NCBI RefSeq assembly: GCF_000786695.1
Contig: NZ_CP009962.1
Span: 3,658,001 to 3,722,000 of the forward strand
DNA: 64,000 nt
Origin: Collimonas arenae
GTDB taxonomy: Bacteria; Pseudomonadota; Gammaproteobacteria; Burkholderiales; Burkholderiaceae_D
Reading direction: 5' to 3'
Made by a program: the position numbers and the translations under genes. Within the stretch, counting starts at the first letter, position 1. Every line of letters starts with the position of its first letter. Below are positions 25,585 through 34,750 of the stretch, one piece after another. The notes beneath the pieces are model-generated. The model ran no database searches. It worked only from the letters and a program-made list of their open reading frames with translations, and had not been told where the DNA came from.

Positions 25585-25902
25585 ATGGCCGATATTGATC
25601 CGAAAACCAGCTTTCGCGGGTTGCCGTTGACGTCCGAGCAAGACGCGGAAATCCGTCACTACATCACTGTCAAGAAACGTCATGGCGAAGCGTGGGATAC
25701 GCCGGAGCTGCGCGCCATGTTGAAAGACATGTTGGAGCCCCCGGGCGGAGACGAGGAAGAGTTCGGCGATAACCTGGATTCCGCAAAAATTGCCGCCGAG
25801 CGCGCAGCTACGTTCGTCGACGATGAAATGGAACCGATCGAAGCCAGTGAAGAGCGCAATGCCGCCATGGAGCTGGAGGCAATGAAAGCGCAAGGATTTT
25901 AA
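25585..25902 (+). CDS. Hypothetical acidic protein
   Basis: 105 residues, ATG 25585 with GGGAG seven bases before. Strongly acidic, predicted helical, no Cys, no signal or membrane segment (HYITVKKRHGEAWDTPELRA, then LEPPGGDEEEFGDNLDSAK). Codon use looks like its neighbours, so it is probably a real gene. I do not recognise the family. The phrase WDTPELRAML recalls the DTPELRSQL of the DUF1059 protein 1 kb upstream; this may be chance. Confidence 0.7.
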   Translation: MADIDPKTSFRGLPLTSEQDAEIRHYITVKKRHGEAWDTPELRAMLKDMLEPPGGDEEEFGDNLDSAKIAAERAATFVDDEMEPIEASEERNAAMELEAMKAQGF

Positions 25903-26000
25903 AGCTCACACACGCGTCCAATGACCTCGCTTCGATATCAAACTGGCATGCGTCATATTTGTCATGGGAACTAATTCTTGATTAATCCACCATAGATAGC

Positions 26001-26732
26001 ATGCCTCCACAAAATGATGCTTACGATTTTGCCGTTGATGCGCTATTTCTTGACTTCGACAATACGCTCGTAGATCTCGCTCCACGCCCGGAGAGCGTAT
26101 GGGTGCCACCGGACCTGATAACACATTTACAACGACTACAACATGCTGCCGATGGTGCGCTAGCAATCGTCACCGGCCGGCCGCTGGAGGAAATTGATCA
26201 TTTCCTCGCGCCGTTGCGCCTGCCTGCGGCCGGCGTCCACGGCGTTGAGCGCCGCAGCGCCGATGGCCGCTTGACGTATCTCCCTGTGCCAGCCGTCGAA
26301 CGCTTGCTGCCCTATCTCAGCCCACTGGTCTCCCGGCATCCCGGCTTGCTGCTGGAAGTCAAACGCGGCGCGCTAGCCTTGCACTACCGGCGCGCGCCGG
26401 AATGCGAACATGCCTGCCTGCTGGCGATGACCGAAGCGCTACTGCAGGAGCAAGGATTTGTCATGTTGCGCGGCAAGATGGTGGTCGAAGCCAAGGCTGC
26501 CGATATCAGCAAAGGAAGCGCAATCGCCGCTTTCATGCAAGAAGCGCCATTCGCCGGCCGTCGCCCTGTATTCATCGGCGACGATATTACCGATGAAGCC
26601 GGCTTCGCGTGGGTTCAGTCTGCACAAGGCGGCGGCCTCGGCATCAAGGTCGGACCAGGCGACAGCCAGGCGCACGCACGCCTGGCCAGCGCCGCCGCGG
26701 TGCGCGCCATGCTGGCCCTGATAATGCAATAA
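26001..26732 (+). CDS. otsB: Trehalose-6-phosphate phosphatase
   Basis: 243 residues, HAD-superfamily phosphatase removing phosphate from trehalose 6-phosphate. Motif I FLDFDNTL (nucleophile Asp18, acid Asp20), motif II in IVTGRPLEEI, Lys in GKMVVEAK, and motif IV FIGDDITDE are present. The start lacks a clear ribosome-binding site. First of otsB-GH15-otsA, 20 bp before the GH15 gene, so the three are almost certainly one transcript. Confidence 0.94.
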   Translation: MPPQNDAYDFAVDALFLDFDNTLVDLAPRPESVWVPPDLITHLQRLQHAADGALAIVTGRPLEEIDHFLAPLRLPAAGVHGVERRSADGRLTYLPVPAVERLLPYLSPLVSRHPGLLLEVKRGALALHYRRAPECEHACLLAMTEALLQEQGFVMLRGKMVVEAKAADISKGSAIAAFMQEAPFAGRRPVFIGDDITDEAGFAWVQSAQGGGLGIKVGPGDSQAHARLASAAAVRAMLALIMQ

Positions 26733-26752
26733 CTAAACGGAGGAAAGAAGTC

Positions 26753-28582
26753 ATGAGCACGCTCTCCACGGCAATGTCGGTCGCCGATGCTGCAATCCCC
26801 TCTACTTCCTCACTCGACCTCGGCGTTATCGGCAATTGTTCATTTAACGCCCTGATCGACAAACTGGGGCGTATCGTCTGGTGCTGCCTGCCGCGCTTCG
26901 ACGGCGACCCTGTATTCAACGCCCTGCTCGACCCGACCGCCGACGGCAGCATCTGGAGTTTCCAACTGGAGAGTTTCTCGCATAGCGAGCAATGGTATGA
27001 ACCCAATACTGCGGTGCTGCACACACGCTTGTTCGACACGCTGGGACAAGGCGTGGAGATCACCGACTTTGCACCGCGCTTTGCCAGCCGCGGCCGCTTC
27101 TTCCGGCCGTTGTGCATCGTCCGCCGCATACAGCCGCTGAAAGGCGCGCCGCGCCTGCGCGTCTTGCTGCGCCCGCGTTTCGACTGGGGCCGCGAAATAC
27201 CTGTCATCACACGCGGCAGCAATCACATACGCTACAACGGTGCGACACAGACATTGCGCCTCAATACCGACGCTCCGCTCAGCTATGTTCTGACTGAAAC
27301 CGCATTCGTCGTCAGCCGTCCGCTCAACTTCATACTCGGCCCCGATGAAACCATGAGCGAGGGCATCAGCGATACAGCACGTCATCTTGAACAAGAGACC
27401 TTGACTTACTGGCGTGGCTGGAGCCGGACACTAGCTACGCCGCTGGAATGGCAAGCGGCTGTGATCCGCGCTGCGATTACGCTCAAGCTATCGTTGTACG
27501 AAGACACCGGCGCGATCATCGCCGCCATGACGACCAGCGTTCCAGAAGCGCCTGGCAGCGCACGCAACTGGGACTACCGTTATTGCTGGCTACGTGACGC
27601 TTTCTTTGTGGTGCGCGCGCTTAACAGCCTGTCTGAGCTTGGCACCATGGAAGACTATCTGCGCTGGCTCGGCAATGTCGTGGTGCGCAGCGCCGGCGGC
27701 CATGTCCAGCCCTTGTATGGCATCGGCCTGGAACAAGCCTTGCCTGAAGTGATACTCGACCACCTGCCCGGCTATCGCCATCATGCGCCGGTCAGAGTCG
27801 GCAACCAGGCCTACGAGCATTTCCAGCACGACGTCTACGGCAATATCATCCTCGGCGCGGCGCAATCGTTTCATGATGAACGCCTGCTGCACCGTTCCGG
27901 CGTAGAACAGTTTACGCATCTGGAAGCCGTCGGCGAACGCGCGTTCACACTCTACGATCAGCCGGACGCCGGCATGTGGGAACTGCGCACCCGGTCGCGG
28001 ATCCACACCTCGTCGGCGTTGATGAGCTGGGCTGCCTGCGACCGCCTGGCCAAGATCGCCGCCAAGCTGGAGCTGCCGGATCGCGCCGGCTACTGGCAAC
28101 AGCGGGCAACGACGATCGGCGAGCGCATCCTCTCCGAATCCTGGAATGAAGAACGGCAAGCTTATGCCGAAAGTTTCGGTGGCCGCGACCTCGACGCCAG
28201 CGTGCTGTTGATGGTCGAAGTCGGTCTGGTGGCGCCTACCGATGAACGATTCATCGCCACCGTCGACACGCTCGAAAAGTATCTATGCGACGGCCCTTAC
28301 ATGCGACGCTACGAAGCGCCAGACGATTTCGGCCGGCCCGAAACGGCATTCAATATCTGCACCTTCTGGCGCATCGATGCGCTGGCCCGCATCGGTCGGA
28401 AAGAGCAGGCGCGCGAGATTTTCGAAGCCATGCTGGCGGCACGTAATCATCTCGGGCTGCTGTCGGAAGATACACATCCGGTCACGGGCGAGATGTGGGG
28501 TAATTTTCCGCAGACTTATTCCATGGTCGGCATCATCAATTGCGCCATGCGCCTGTCTGTTGCCTGGGAGAGCGCTATCTAG
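26753..28582 (+). CDS. Glycoside hydrolase family 15 (glucoamylase/trehalase-like)
   Basis: 609 residues from ATG 26753 (CGGAGGAAAG upstream). An N-terminal beta-sandwich domain (about 20-220, IGNCSFNALIDKLGRIVWCC) is followed by the (alpha/alpha)6 catalytic barrel, with NWDYRYCWLRDAFFVVRAL and, near the C terminus, FNICTFWRIDALARIG. GH15 members release glucose from alpha-glucans or cleave trehalose. Placed between otsB and otsA, a pattern seen in several proteobacteria. It may adjust trehalose or glycogen-derived sugar levels; I cannot tell hydrolysis of trehalose from that of maltooligosaccharides by eye. Confidence 0.9.
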   Translation: MSTLSTAMSVADAAIPSTSSLDLGVIGNCSFNALIDKLGRIVWCCLPRFDGDPVFNALLDPTADGSIWSFQLESFSHSEQWYEPNTAVLHTRLFDTLGQGVEITDFAPRFASRGRFFRPLCIVRRIQPLKGAPRLRVLLRPRFDWGREIPVITRGSNHIRYNGATQTLRLNTDAPLSYVLTETAFVVSRPLNFILGPDETMSEGISDTARHLEQETLTYWRGWSRTLATPLEWQAAVIRAAITLKLSLYEDTGAIIAAMTTSVPEAPGSARNWDYRYCWLRDAFFVVRALNSLSELGTMEDYLRWLGNVVVRSAGGHVQPLYGIGLEQALPEVILDHLPGYRHHAPVRVGNQAYEHFQHDVYGNIILGAAQSFHDERLLHRSGVEQFTHLEAVGERAFTLYDQPDAGMWELRTRSRIHTSSALMSWAACDRLAKIAAKLELPDRAGYWQQRATTIGERILSESWNEERQAYAESFGGRDLDASVLLMVEVGLVAPTDERFIATVDTLEKYLCDGPYMRRYEAPDDFGRPETAFNICTFWRIDALARIGRKEQAREIFEAMLAARNHLGLLSEDTHPVTGEMWGNFPQTYSMVGIINCAMRLSVAWESAI

Positions 28583-28639
28583 CTAGGCCAGGCAACCTCA
28601 ACCCTTCCTAGTGTTCAATACCGAGAAAGGAACCTGTTT

Positions 28640-30016
28640 ATGTCGCGCCTGGTCGTAGTATCCAACCGGCTTGCAGATCCGCGTAAACCCGCGGCAGGAG
28701 GCCTAGCTGTCGCGCTGGGCGAAACGCTACAAAAAACCGGCGGCCTCTGGTTCGGGTGGAGCGGCACCATAATCAAGGAAGGTACCCCCGGCGAAGGCGA
28801 GATGCATGTGCACCAAGCCGGTCCGGTCACACTAGTCGAAATGGATTTGTGCCAGGAAGATCACGATGCCTATTATCGCGGCTATGCCAACGGCGTGCTG
28901 TGGCCGGTATTTCATTACCGGCTCGACCTGGCCCACCTGGAATCCGGTTATCTGAACGGCTACCGCCGCGTCAACCATCTGTTTGCCCGCAAACTGATGC
29001 CGCTACTCAAGCCGGACGATCTGATCTGGATCCACGATTATCATCTGATCCCGCTCGCGGCTGAGTTACGCGCGATGGGCTGCGACAACCGGATCGGCTT
29101 TTTCTTGCATATCCCGCTGCCGCCGCAACAGATTCTGGCAGCGATTCCCTCCCATGAATGGTTGATGCGGGCGCTGTTCGCGTATGATCTGGTAGGCTTC
29201 CAGAGCGAGGCCGATCTACTGAATTTCTCGCATTACGTCAAAGCAGAAGCCACCGCTGAAACCATCGGCGCCGGCCAATTCCGCGCCTTCAACAGCACTG
29301 TCAAGGCGGGCGCCTTTCCGATCGGGATCGATGTCGATGATTTTCAACGCATGGGTCTTGCGCGCGAAGCGGTCGAGACATTTGAGAATACCCGCACCGA
29401 ATATTCGCGACGCCGTTTGCTGATCGGCGTTGACCGCCTGGATTATTCAAAAGGCCTGCCGCAGCGGATACGCGCTTTCAATGAGCTATTGCGCGAATAT
29501 CCTGAAAACCAGCATAGCGCGACCTTGCTCCAGGTTGCCTCGCCGAGTCGCGAAGACGTCGACGCCTATGCCGATATTCAGCATGAGCTGGAAAGCCTGT
29601 GCGGCGCAATCAATGGCAATTACGGCGATTTCGACTGGATGCCGATACGCTACATTCATCGCACCGTCGCGCGCAAACGGCTGCCCGGTTTGTACCGCGC
29701 TTGCGATGTCGCGCTGGTGACGCCGCTGCGCGATGGCATGAACCTGGTCGCCAAGGAATTTATTGCAGCGCAAGATGAGACCGATCCGGGCGTTCTGGTT
29801 CTTTCCCGTTTCGCTGGCGCGGCAGAACAATTGAAGGAGGCGCTGCTGGTCAATCCTTACGATATTGCCGGCACTGCGCAAGCAATCCAGCGCGCCTTGC
29901 AAATGCCGCTGGCTGAGCGTCAGACGCGCCACAAGGCTCTGCTGGCGAATATCCGCCAATACGATGTGCACTGGTGGCGAGAACAATTCTTACAAACTCT
30001 GGCCACTGTCCGCTGA
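28640..30016 (+). CDS. otsA: Trehalose-6-phosphate synthase
   Basis: 458 residues, GT20 glycosyltransferase joining UDP-glucose and glucose 6-phosphate. Landmarks: [20 protein letters not shown] (N terminus, GG loop), [26 protein letters not shown], the [15 protein letters not shown] phosphate-binding region, and [19 protein letters not shown]. Length near E. coli OtsA (474). GAAAGGAACC precedes the ATG. Last gene of the trehalose cluster, 57 bp after GH15. Trehalose protects against osmotic and desiccation stress. Confidence 0.96.
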   Translation: MSRLVVVSNRLADPRKPAAGGLAVALGETLQKTGGLWFGWSGTIIKEGTPGEGEMHVHQAGPVTLVEMDLCQEDHDAYYRGYANGVLWPVFHYRLDLAHLESGYLNGYRRVNHLFARKLMPLLKPDDLIWIHDYHLIPLAAELRAMGCDNRIGFFLHIPLPPQQILAAIPSHEWLMRALFAYDLVGFQSEADLLNFSHYVKAEATAETIGAGQFRAFNSTVKAGAFPIGIDVDDFQRMGLAREAVETFENTRTEYSRRRLLIGVDRLDYSKGLPQRIRAFNELLREYPENQHSATLLQVASPSREDVDAYADIQHELESLCGAINGNYGDFDWMPIRYIHRTVARKRLPGLYRACDVALVTPLRDGMNLVAKEFIAAQDETDPGVLVLSRFAGAAEQLKEALLVNPYDIAGTAQAIQRALQMPLAERQTRHKALLANIRQYDVHWWREQFLQTLATVR

Positions 30017-30283
30017 CAGCGAAACGACGCGGGTGGCCGTAAGCGCCTCGCACGCCATTCAATTTTCATCATGCCTGGCGCAGAATTGGTATGAAAACAA
30101 CACTATCGATGCATATTCACTATTGACGAACTGGCTTAAGTTGGTTAGCGTACAGAAGCGACCTCTTTACGCTATTAGTCTGAGTGCGTGGCCACACTAT
30201 AAAGTTTGATCGTGTGTAAATTAGTTAGTGAAAAGCTTATCGCTTTGGCACTAATATGATGTGTAATTATTCGAGAGATTATC

Positions 30284-30487
30284 ATGGCAACAGGTATTGT
30301 TAAGTGGTTCAATGACTCCAAAGGCTTTGGTTTCATTACGCCTGACGGCGGTGGTGAAGATTTGTTTGCACACTTCTCCGCTATCCAGATGGACGGCTTC
30401 AAGACGCTCAAAGAAGGTCAAAAAGTAAAGTTCGACGTGACGGACGGCCCTAAAGGCAAGCAAGCGTCCAACATCCAGAATCCTTGA
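30284..30487 (+). CDS. Cold-shock protein, CspA family
   Basis: 67 residues: a single OB-fold cold-shock domain with RNP1 KGFGFIT and RNP2 DLFAHFS. Binds single-stranded RNA and DNA and melts mRNA structure. The 267 bp upstream are AT-rich and gene-free, as expected for the long leader of csp genes, with GAGAGA before the ATG. A strong terminator lies 140 bp downstream (30629-30668). Which csp paralogue this is cannot be told, and cold inducibility is not shown. Confidence 0.95.
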   Translation: MATGIVKWFNDSKGFGFITPDGGGEDLFAHFSAIQMDGFKTLKEGQKVKFDVTDGPKGKQASNIQNP

Positions 30488-30628
30488 TGAACGATAACTT
30501 ACGGAGAGCCTAAGAATTTTTCGTCAGTTAAGCATAAAAATCAAGTTATCCAAAGATTCGCTGGGACCTTAAGTCTGTAGCGATATTCGTCCTGTCGGAA
30601 CGAATCAATCGCGAGCAATCGGCAAAAT

Positions 30629-30668
30629 CAAAAGATGGGAGCAGCAATGTGCTCCCATTTTCTTTTGT
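30629..30668 (+). terminator. Intrinsic terminator, probably of the cold-shock gene
   Basis: Nine-bp perfect stem ATGGGAGCA/TGCTCCCAT (30635-30643 with 30650-30658), loop of six, followed by TTTTCTTTT. Located downstream of csp on its strand; no gene lies between. Confidence 0.85.
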
Positions 30669-30762
30669 CAGCCCGCTTATCGGCAGCATGGCCAGTTGTC
30701 TTGTGTCGTCCTGTAACTTAACGCAGGCCTGATCCGGCCTAGACCGATCCCTTCGCGTGGCC

Positions 30763-30954
30763 CTATTTTTGGGATTTAACGTACTGTAGCTCGCAAATTT
30801 GCACGGTCTGTTCTTTGCTGAAAAGCTCATTGCCGCTTACGCATGACTCTATCCATTTGCGCTTGTCGTAGGCAAGGCTGAGAAAAATAGCCAACGCAAT
30901 CAGGATGCATGCGACCACTATGACAATCAGCGCTTTCTTCGGTGCAGAAATCAT
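30763..30954 (-). CDS. Small single-span membrane protein, unknown
   Basis: 63 residues with one hydrophobic helix (residues 8-27, ALIVIVVACILIALAIFLSL) and a charged tail with two Cys (SCVSG, QICELQY) that could lie in the periplasm and form a disulfide. No clear ribosome-binding site before ATG 30954. Not recognised; kept because the helix-plus-tail layout is protein-like. Confidence 0.5.
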   Translation of the reverse strand: MISAPKKALIVIVVACILIALAIFLSLAYDKRKWIESCVSGNELFSKEQTVQICELQYVKSQK

Positions 30955-31099
30955 CGGACGCGTTAGATGGCTAGGTGATTAATGATTAGCTTATGTTAGC
31001 GCAGTATTGACGTGACAAACGCAAGAAAAAAGCTCATCTGAATTACCCCCAATTTTGCCGGAGGAATGACTGCGCCCGCTTGCCCACATTTATTTCACG

Positions 31100-31927
31100 A
31101 TGAAAAATCAAGAAAAGAAATCTCCGCACTGGGGCATCTTGACTGAACTCATGTTCAATAGCGTCAAGGGAGAAATCACGGAACACGCGGAATACACGGT
31201 GGTGCAGACCCCCGACTCTCCCGATTACTACTTTGGCAACCTGTTATTGCTTGAGCGCGCACCACACAATCAAGACCGTCCAAAGCTGGAAACCGATTTT
31301 GGCAATCTGGTCGGGCTGCCGCCGCTGATCAAGCATCGCACTTTTCTATGGCCGGTGCTTGAAGATTCGCCGGTGACGCTTGATGCATTTATCCAAGCCG
31401 GCTATGACTTCCATGAAAGCGCCGTTCTCATTGCTCAGCCTGCGGATCTGATCGCGCCAAATCAAAAAAATCGGGAAATCACGATCCGCCCCTACATGCA
31501 TTCTGCTGATTGGTCCGACTGGACGGCAATGAAGATTGCCGAAAACGCTGGCCACTTTCCCGAGCGGGAGTTCCTGAGCCATCTATCCGGGTTGCAAGCG
31601 ATGTACCAGAAAATGATCCGCGACAACCAAGGCAACTGGTGGGGTGCGTTTGTCGAAGATAAGCAGGTCGCCAATCTCGGCCTCTTCTTCACTGAAGAAT
31701 CCGGCCGCTTTCAAGCAATTTTTACACACCCGCAGTATCGCAACCGGGGAATCTGCCGAACCCTTGTACATCATGTTGCCGAGGATGCGTTCAGGCACGC
31801 AGCAAGGCTGGTGATGGTTGCCGATGAAAATCATCACGCTGCCAGGCTTTACGAATCCCTGGGATTTCAGCGACAGGAACGCATGGCCAGCCTATGTTGG
31901 TGGCCAAAGGCTGACGCCACAGAATAA
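31100..31927 (+). CDS. GNAT-family acetyltransferase
   Basis: 275 residues; the C-terminal half (about 140-270) is a GNAT domain with AIFTHPQYRNRGICRTLVHH as acetyl-CoA loop and HHAARLYESLGFQRQERM as the last helix-strand. The N-terminal half (EYTVVQTPDSPDYYFGNLLL) is also found in a subgroup of larger GNATs and may be a degenerate second GNAT fold. Substrate unknown. Confidence 0.85.
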   Translation: MKNQEKKSPHWGILTELMFNSVKGEITEHAEYTVVQTPDSPDYYFGNLLLLERAPHNQDRPKLETDFGNLVGLPPLIKHRTFLWPVLEDSPVTLDAFIQAGYDFHESAVLIAQPADLIAPNQKNREITIRPYMHSADWSDWTAMKIAENAGHFPEREFLSHLSGLQAMYQKMIRDNQGNWWGAFVEDKQVANLGLFFTEESGRFQAIFTHPQYRNRGICRTLVHHVAEDAFRHAARLVMVADENHHAARLYESLGFQRQERMASLCWWPKADATE

Positions 31928-31949
31928 ATCAAACCATGAAAAATCTTCT

Positions 31950-32075
31950 GATTGGGAAGGAACGCAACAAATACGTGACTATACGATCAAGAACGGCGTC
32001 GTGAGCTACTCGGTGCCGGCCGCGGCATCAGGCAATGACACCATGGCCTATTCGATCTGGAAGCGCATGCCTTAA
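31950..32075 (+). pseudogene. Possible 3' remnant of an unidentified gene
   Basis: Directly after the GNAT stop, about 42 codons read as good protein (DYTIKNGVVSYSVPAAASG, then NDTMAYSIWKRMP and stop), with GC-rich codon use like real genes, but there is no start codon or ribosome-binding site of its own. The look is that of the C terminus of a lost gene fused behind the GNAT by deletion. Family not recognised. Confidence 0.35.
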
Positions 32076-32091
32076 GAATGCTGGGCCGACG

Positions 32092-32867
32092 TTACGACGA
32101 GATGACCGCCGGTCCCAGATGACGGCTGAAAAACTGCATCCAGCCAGAACGTTCGAAGGGCGGTACGCCGCCATGCCCGCCGCGATTCGCATGCAGCGTC
32201 TTCTCCGCCGATCCGATGGCATCGAACAACGCCATGGCAGCTTGCCGCGACACCATTTCATCGTCCCATTGCAACAGGAACTCGACTGGAACATTGAGCT
32301 TTCGGGCCGCCTCTGCCAATCCATGGCTACCCTCATGCAAACCAGCCAGGCCAAATATCGCAGCCTTGATCCGCGGTTCGTCAGCGACCAACGGAATGCC
32401 GCTCAGCGCCCCCATCGAAAGTCCAAGATAGCCCACCGGCCCGTCGCTGCCGACGAAGTCAAGAGATTGCACGGCATCCAGAACCGCCTGCCATTCAGGT
32501 TTTGCCTGAACCGCCCATTGTGTCATCTGCTCCAAAATCGCACCGCCAAGACCTTCGCCGCGACTCATCTGCTGCCGGACTTTTTCACCGAAACCAGCGC
32601 TCTGTTCCGGCGTGGTCCGCGCGCCATGGCCAGGCCCGTCGATCATCACCACAGCATAATGAAAGCCCTTGCGTAATTTTTTGCGTAGGCCGCCAGTGGC
32701 GAAAACAGTTTGTGCTGCGATCCTCCATGTCCTATCAACAGTAACGGCCGCGGACCTGCAGCCGCTTCAGGCGTCCAAAGCACACCTGGCACCAGCGCGC
32801 CGGCGACGGTCAAGTCAAAAAGACGCTCGGTGACACCATCCTCTGACTGCTCATGCATAAATTTCAT
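32092..32867 (-). pseudogene. Alpha/beta hydrolase split by a frameshift
   Basis: Two abutting minus-strand frames together make one hydrolase of about 258 residues. The N-terminal part (32646-32867) has LLLIGHGGSQHKLFSPLAAYAK (oxyanion region HGG); the C-terminal part (32092-32652 and its open upstream extension) has the nucleophile elbow GLSMGA and a His near the end (NRGGHGG). The break is at a run of six T on the plus strand (32677-32682): one more base would give LAAYAKKLRKGFHYAVVMID in a single frame. Either a recent inactivating slip or a sequencing error. The residues resemble dienelactone-hydrolase-like or DUF1749-like esterases. Confidence 0.75.
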
Positions 32868-33216
32868 TCACTCTCCAAGGAGTTAGAAAAAGCCATTTCA
32901 ATATTGACCGGACTCTGGCGGACACCAGTTAAAGGCAAACAAAAAACCGCTTTCGCGAGAAGCGAAAAAACAAAAGCTTAAGCCAATGGTAGTACTTGAA
33001 TCGAAATCGACAGTCAGGTTCACAGGCGCACCAGCAATTCATTCAGTTTTATCATCATGGCGGCATCTGTCATAGTTGGCATGAACACGACTAGCATTTT
33101 TCCAAATGACAACACCAACGCATATTATCAAATCGAAGTCCCTTCGCGGAGTCGCCGAAAAACTGTTTCACTCCCCTTGCAAAGGGTCCATCGTGAACAG
33201 ATACGAAGCATTTGGA

Positions 33217-33250
33217 CAAAAAAAACCCGCCTGCCTCGCGGTAGCGGGTT
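33217..33250 (-). terminator. Intrinsic terminator downstream of the prp operon
   Basis: Minus strand: AACCCGC, 13-base loop, GCGGGTT followed by a run of T (plus-strand A-run at 33218-33225). It is the second hairpin met by transcription leaving prpF (first at 33379-33408). Confidence 0.75.
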
Positions 33251-33365
33251 AAATCCAAAACTTAGGGAGAGTTGGAGAAGACAATATCGATATGGCGATG
33301 CCCGAGTGATTTTCAATACCCTTTTATTGATTTTTTATCGACGAAATAAAAGCAGCGAGAAATTC

Positions 33366-33423
33366 AGGAGGCGGAAAGCAAAAATGGAAGCCATATCGGG
33401 CTTCCATTCAGTATTTCCTACAA
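33366..33423. repeat. 58-bp dispersed repeat, copy 1, containing a terminator-like hairpin
   Basis: Matches 52803-52860 in the same orientation with only a few differences (for example at 33373 and 33412). The core is a perfect 10-bp stem AATGGAAGCC/GGCTTCCATT (33383-33392 with 33399-33408) with loop ATATCG; on the minus strand it is followed by TTTTT, so it can end prp transcription. The conservation extends beyond the hairpin on both sides, which a plain terminator would not need. Confidence 0.85.
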
Positions 33424-33487
33424 CGGAACCATAATAATAATACAACCGATAACTTGAGAAGGTTTTTAGTAAATTTTCAACGTATAC

Positions 33488-34678
33488 TCAAAACGCATCG
33501 CCGGGCACACGCACCCATCCCTCCATCAGCACGCGGGCGCTGCGGCTCATGATGGCTTTGGTCACACTCCATTCGCCGTTTTCCTGGCTGGCTTCCGCAC
33601 CCACCCGCAAAGTGCCTGAAGGATGCCCAAAGCGCACCGCGCTTTTCGCTCCTCCGCCTGCGGCGAGGTTCACCAACGTGCCTGGTATCGCAGCCGCTGT
33701 GCCGATGGCGACGGCTGCCGTCCCCATCATAGCGTGATGCAATTTGCCCATGGACAGCGCACGTACCAGCAAGTCGATATCGACGGCGGCGACCTGCTTG
33801 CCACTGGAGGAAACGTAACCGGTTGGCTTGGCGACGAAGGCCACCTTCGGGGTATGCTGGCGATTGGCTGCTTCGTCGATGTGCTTGATGAGCCCCATGC
33901 GTAATGCGCCATGCGCACGAATGGTCTCGAACCTGTTCAATGCCTCGGTATCGCCGTTGATGGCGTCCTGCAACTCGGTGCCCGTGTAGCCGAGCGCCTC
34001 TGCGTTCACGAAAATGGTCGGGATGCCCGCATTGATCATGGTGACCTTGAGCGTGCCGACTCCCGGAACATCAAGGTCGTCAATCAGATTTCCAGTGGGG
34101 AACATTGATCCGCCTCCGCCCTCTTCGTCGGCTGCCGGGGCCATGAATTCGAGCTGTACTTCTGCTGCAGGGAAGGTCACACCGTCGAGCTCGAAATCCC
34201 CGGTCTCCTGCACAGCGCCATTGGTGACCGGCACATGGGCGATGATAGTCTTGGCGATGTTCGCCTGCCAGATACGCACAGTCGCCAGGCCGTTTTGCGG
34301 AATACGGCTAGCATCAACCAGGCCACTACTGATTGCGAATGAACCAACCGCTGCGGACAAATTACCGCAGTTACCGCTCCAGTCGACAAATGCCTTGTCG
34401 ATGGCTACCTGACCGAACAGGTAATCGACGTCGTGACCGGGCTTGCCGCTCTTGGACAGAATGACCGTCTTGCTCGTGCTCGAGGTCGCCCCGCCCATGC
34501 CGTCGATCTGCTTGCCGTAAGGATCCGGGCTACCGATAACGCGCAGCAGTAACGCGTCACGCGCAGCCCCCGGCACCTGCGCTGCTTCGGGTAAATCCTG
34601 AAGGCGGAAAAACACCCCTTTGCTGGTGCCGCCGCGTATATAGGTAGCGGCAATCTTGATCTGAGGTACGTGAGCCAT
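33488..34678 (-). CDS. prpF: 2-methylaconitate cis-trans isomerase PrpF
   Basis: 396 residues, diaminopimelate-epimerase fold. Isomerises the 2-methylaconitate isomer made by AcnD so that it can be hydrated to 2-methylisocitrate. Typical segments: AATYIRGGTSKGVFFRLQDL, DGMGGATSSTSKTVI, DWSGNCGNLSAAVGSFAI (proposed active-site region). Last gene of prpB-prpC-acnD-prpF, 72 bp behind acnD, with AGGACA before the ATG. The AcnD/PrpF pair replaces PrpD in this pathway version. Confidence 0.95.
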   Translation of the reverse strand: MAHVPQIKIAATYIRGGTSKGVFFRLQDLPEAAQVPGAARDALLLRVIGSPDPYGKQIDGMGGATSSTSKTVILSKSGKPGHDVDYLFGQVAIDKAFVDWSGNCGNLSAAVGSFAISSGLVDASRIPQNGLATVRIWQANIAKTIIAHVPVTNGAVQETGDFELDGVTFPAAEVQLEFMAPAADEEGGGGSMFPTGNLIDDLDVPGVGTLKVTMINAGIPTIFVNAEALGYTGTELQDAINGDTEALNRFETIRAHGALRMGLIKHIDEAANRQHTPKVAFVAKPTGYVSSSGKQVAAVDIDLLVRALSMGKLHHAMMGTAAVAIGTAAAIPGTLVNLAAGGGAKSAVRFGHPSGTLRVGAEASQENGEWSVTKAIMSRSARVLMEGWVRVPGDAF

Positions 34679-34750
34679 GGTGATATTGTCCTGGTTAGTC
34701 TGTACGGCACATCCCTGTACCGCACAGAATCACAATGAATAAATGCTGCG

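Larger units (their letters stand above)
32868..33487. other. Gene-free stretch downstream of prpF
   Basis: 620 bp between the hydrolase start and the prpF stop. It contains two terminator-like hairpins reading from prpF (33379-33408 and 33217-33250) and one copy of a 58-bp repeat. The frame of 125 codons at 33057-33434 runs through both hairpins, has a biased composition unlike a protein, and is not called. Confidence 0.6.

Noticed and set aside
33057..33434. 125-codon plus-strand frame downstream of prpF
   Set aside because: Runs through two terminator hairpins and a dispersed repeat; no ribosome-binding site and no protein-like pattern.
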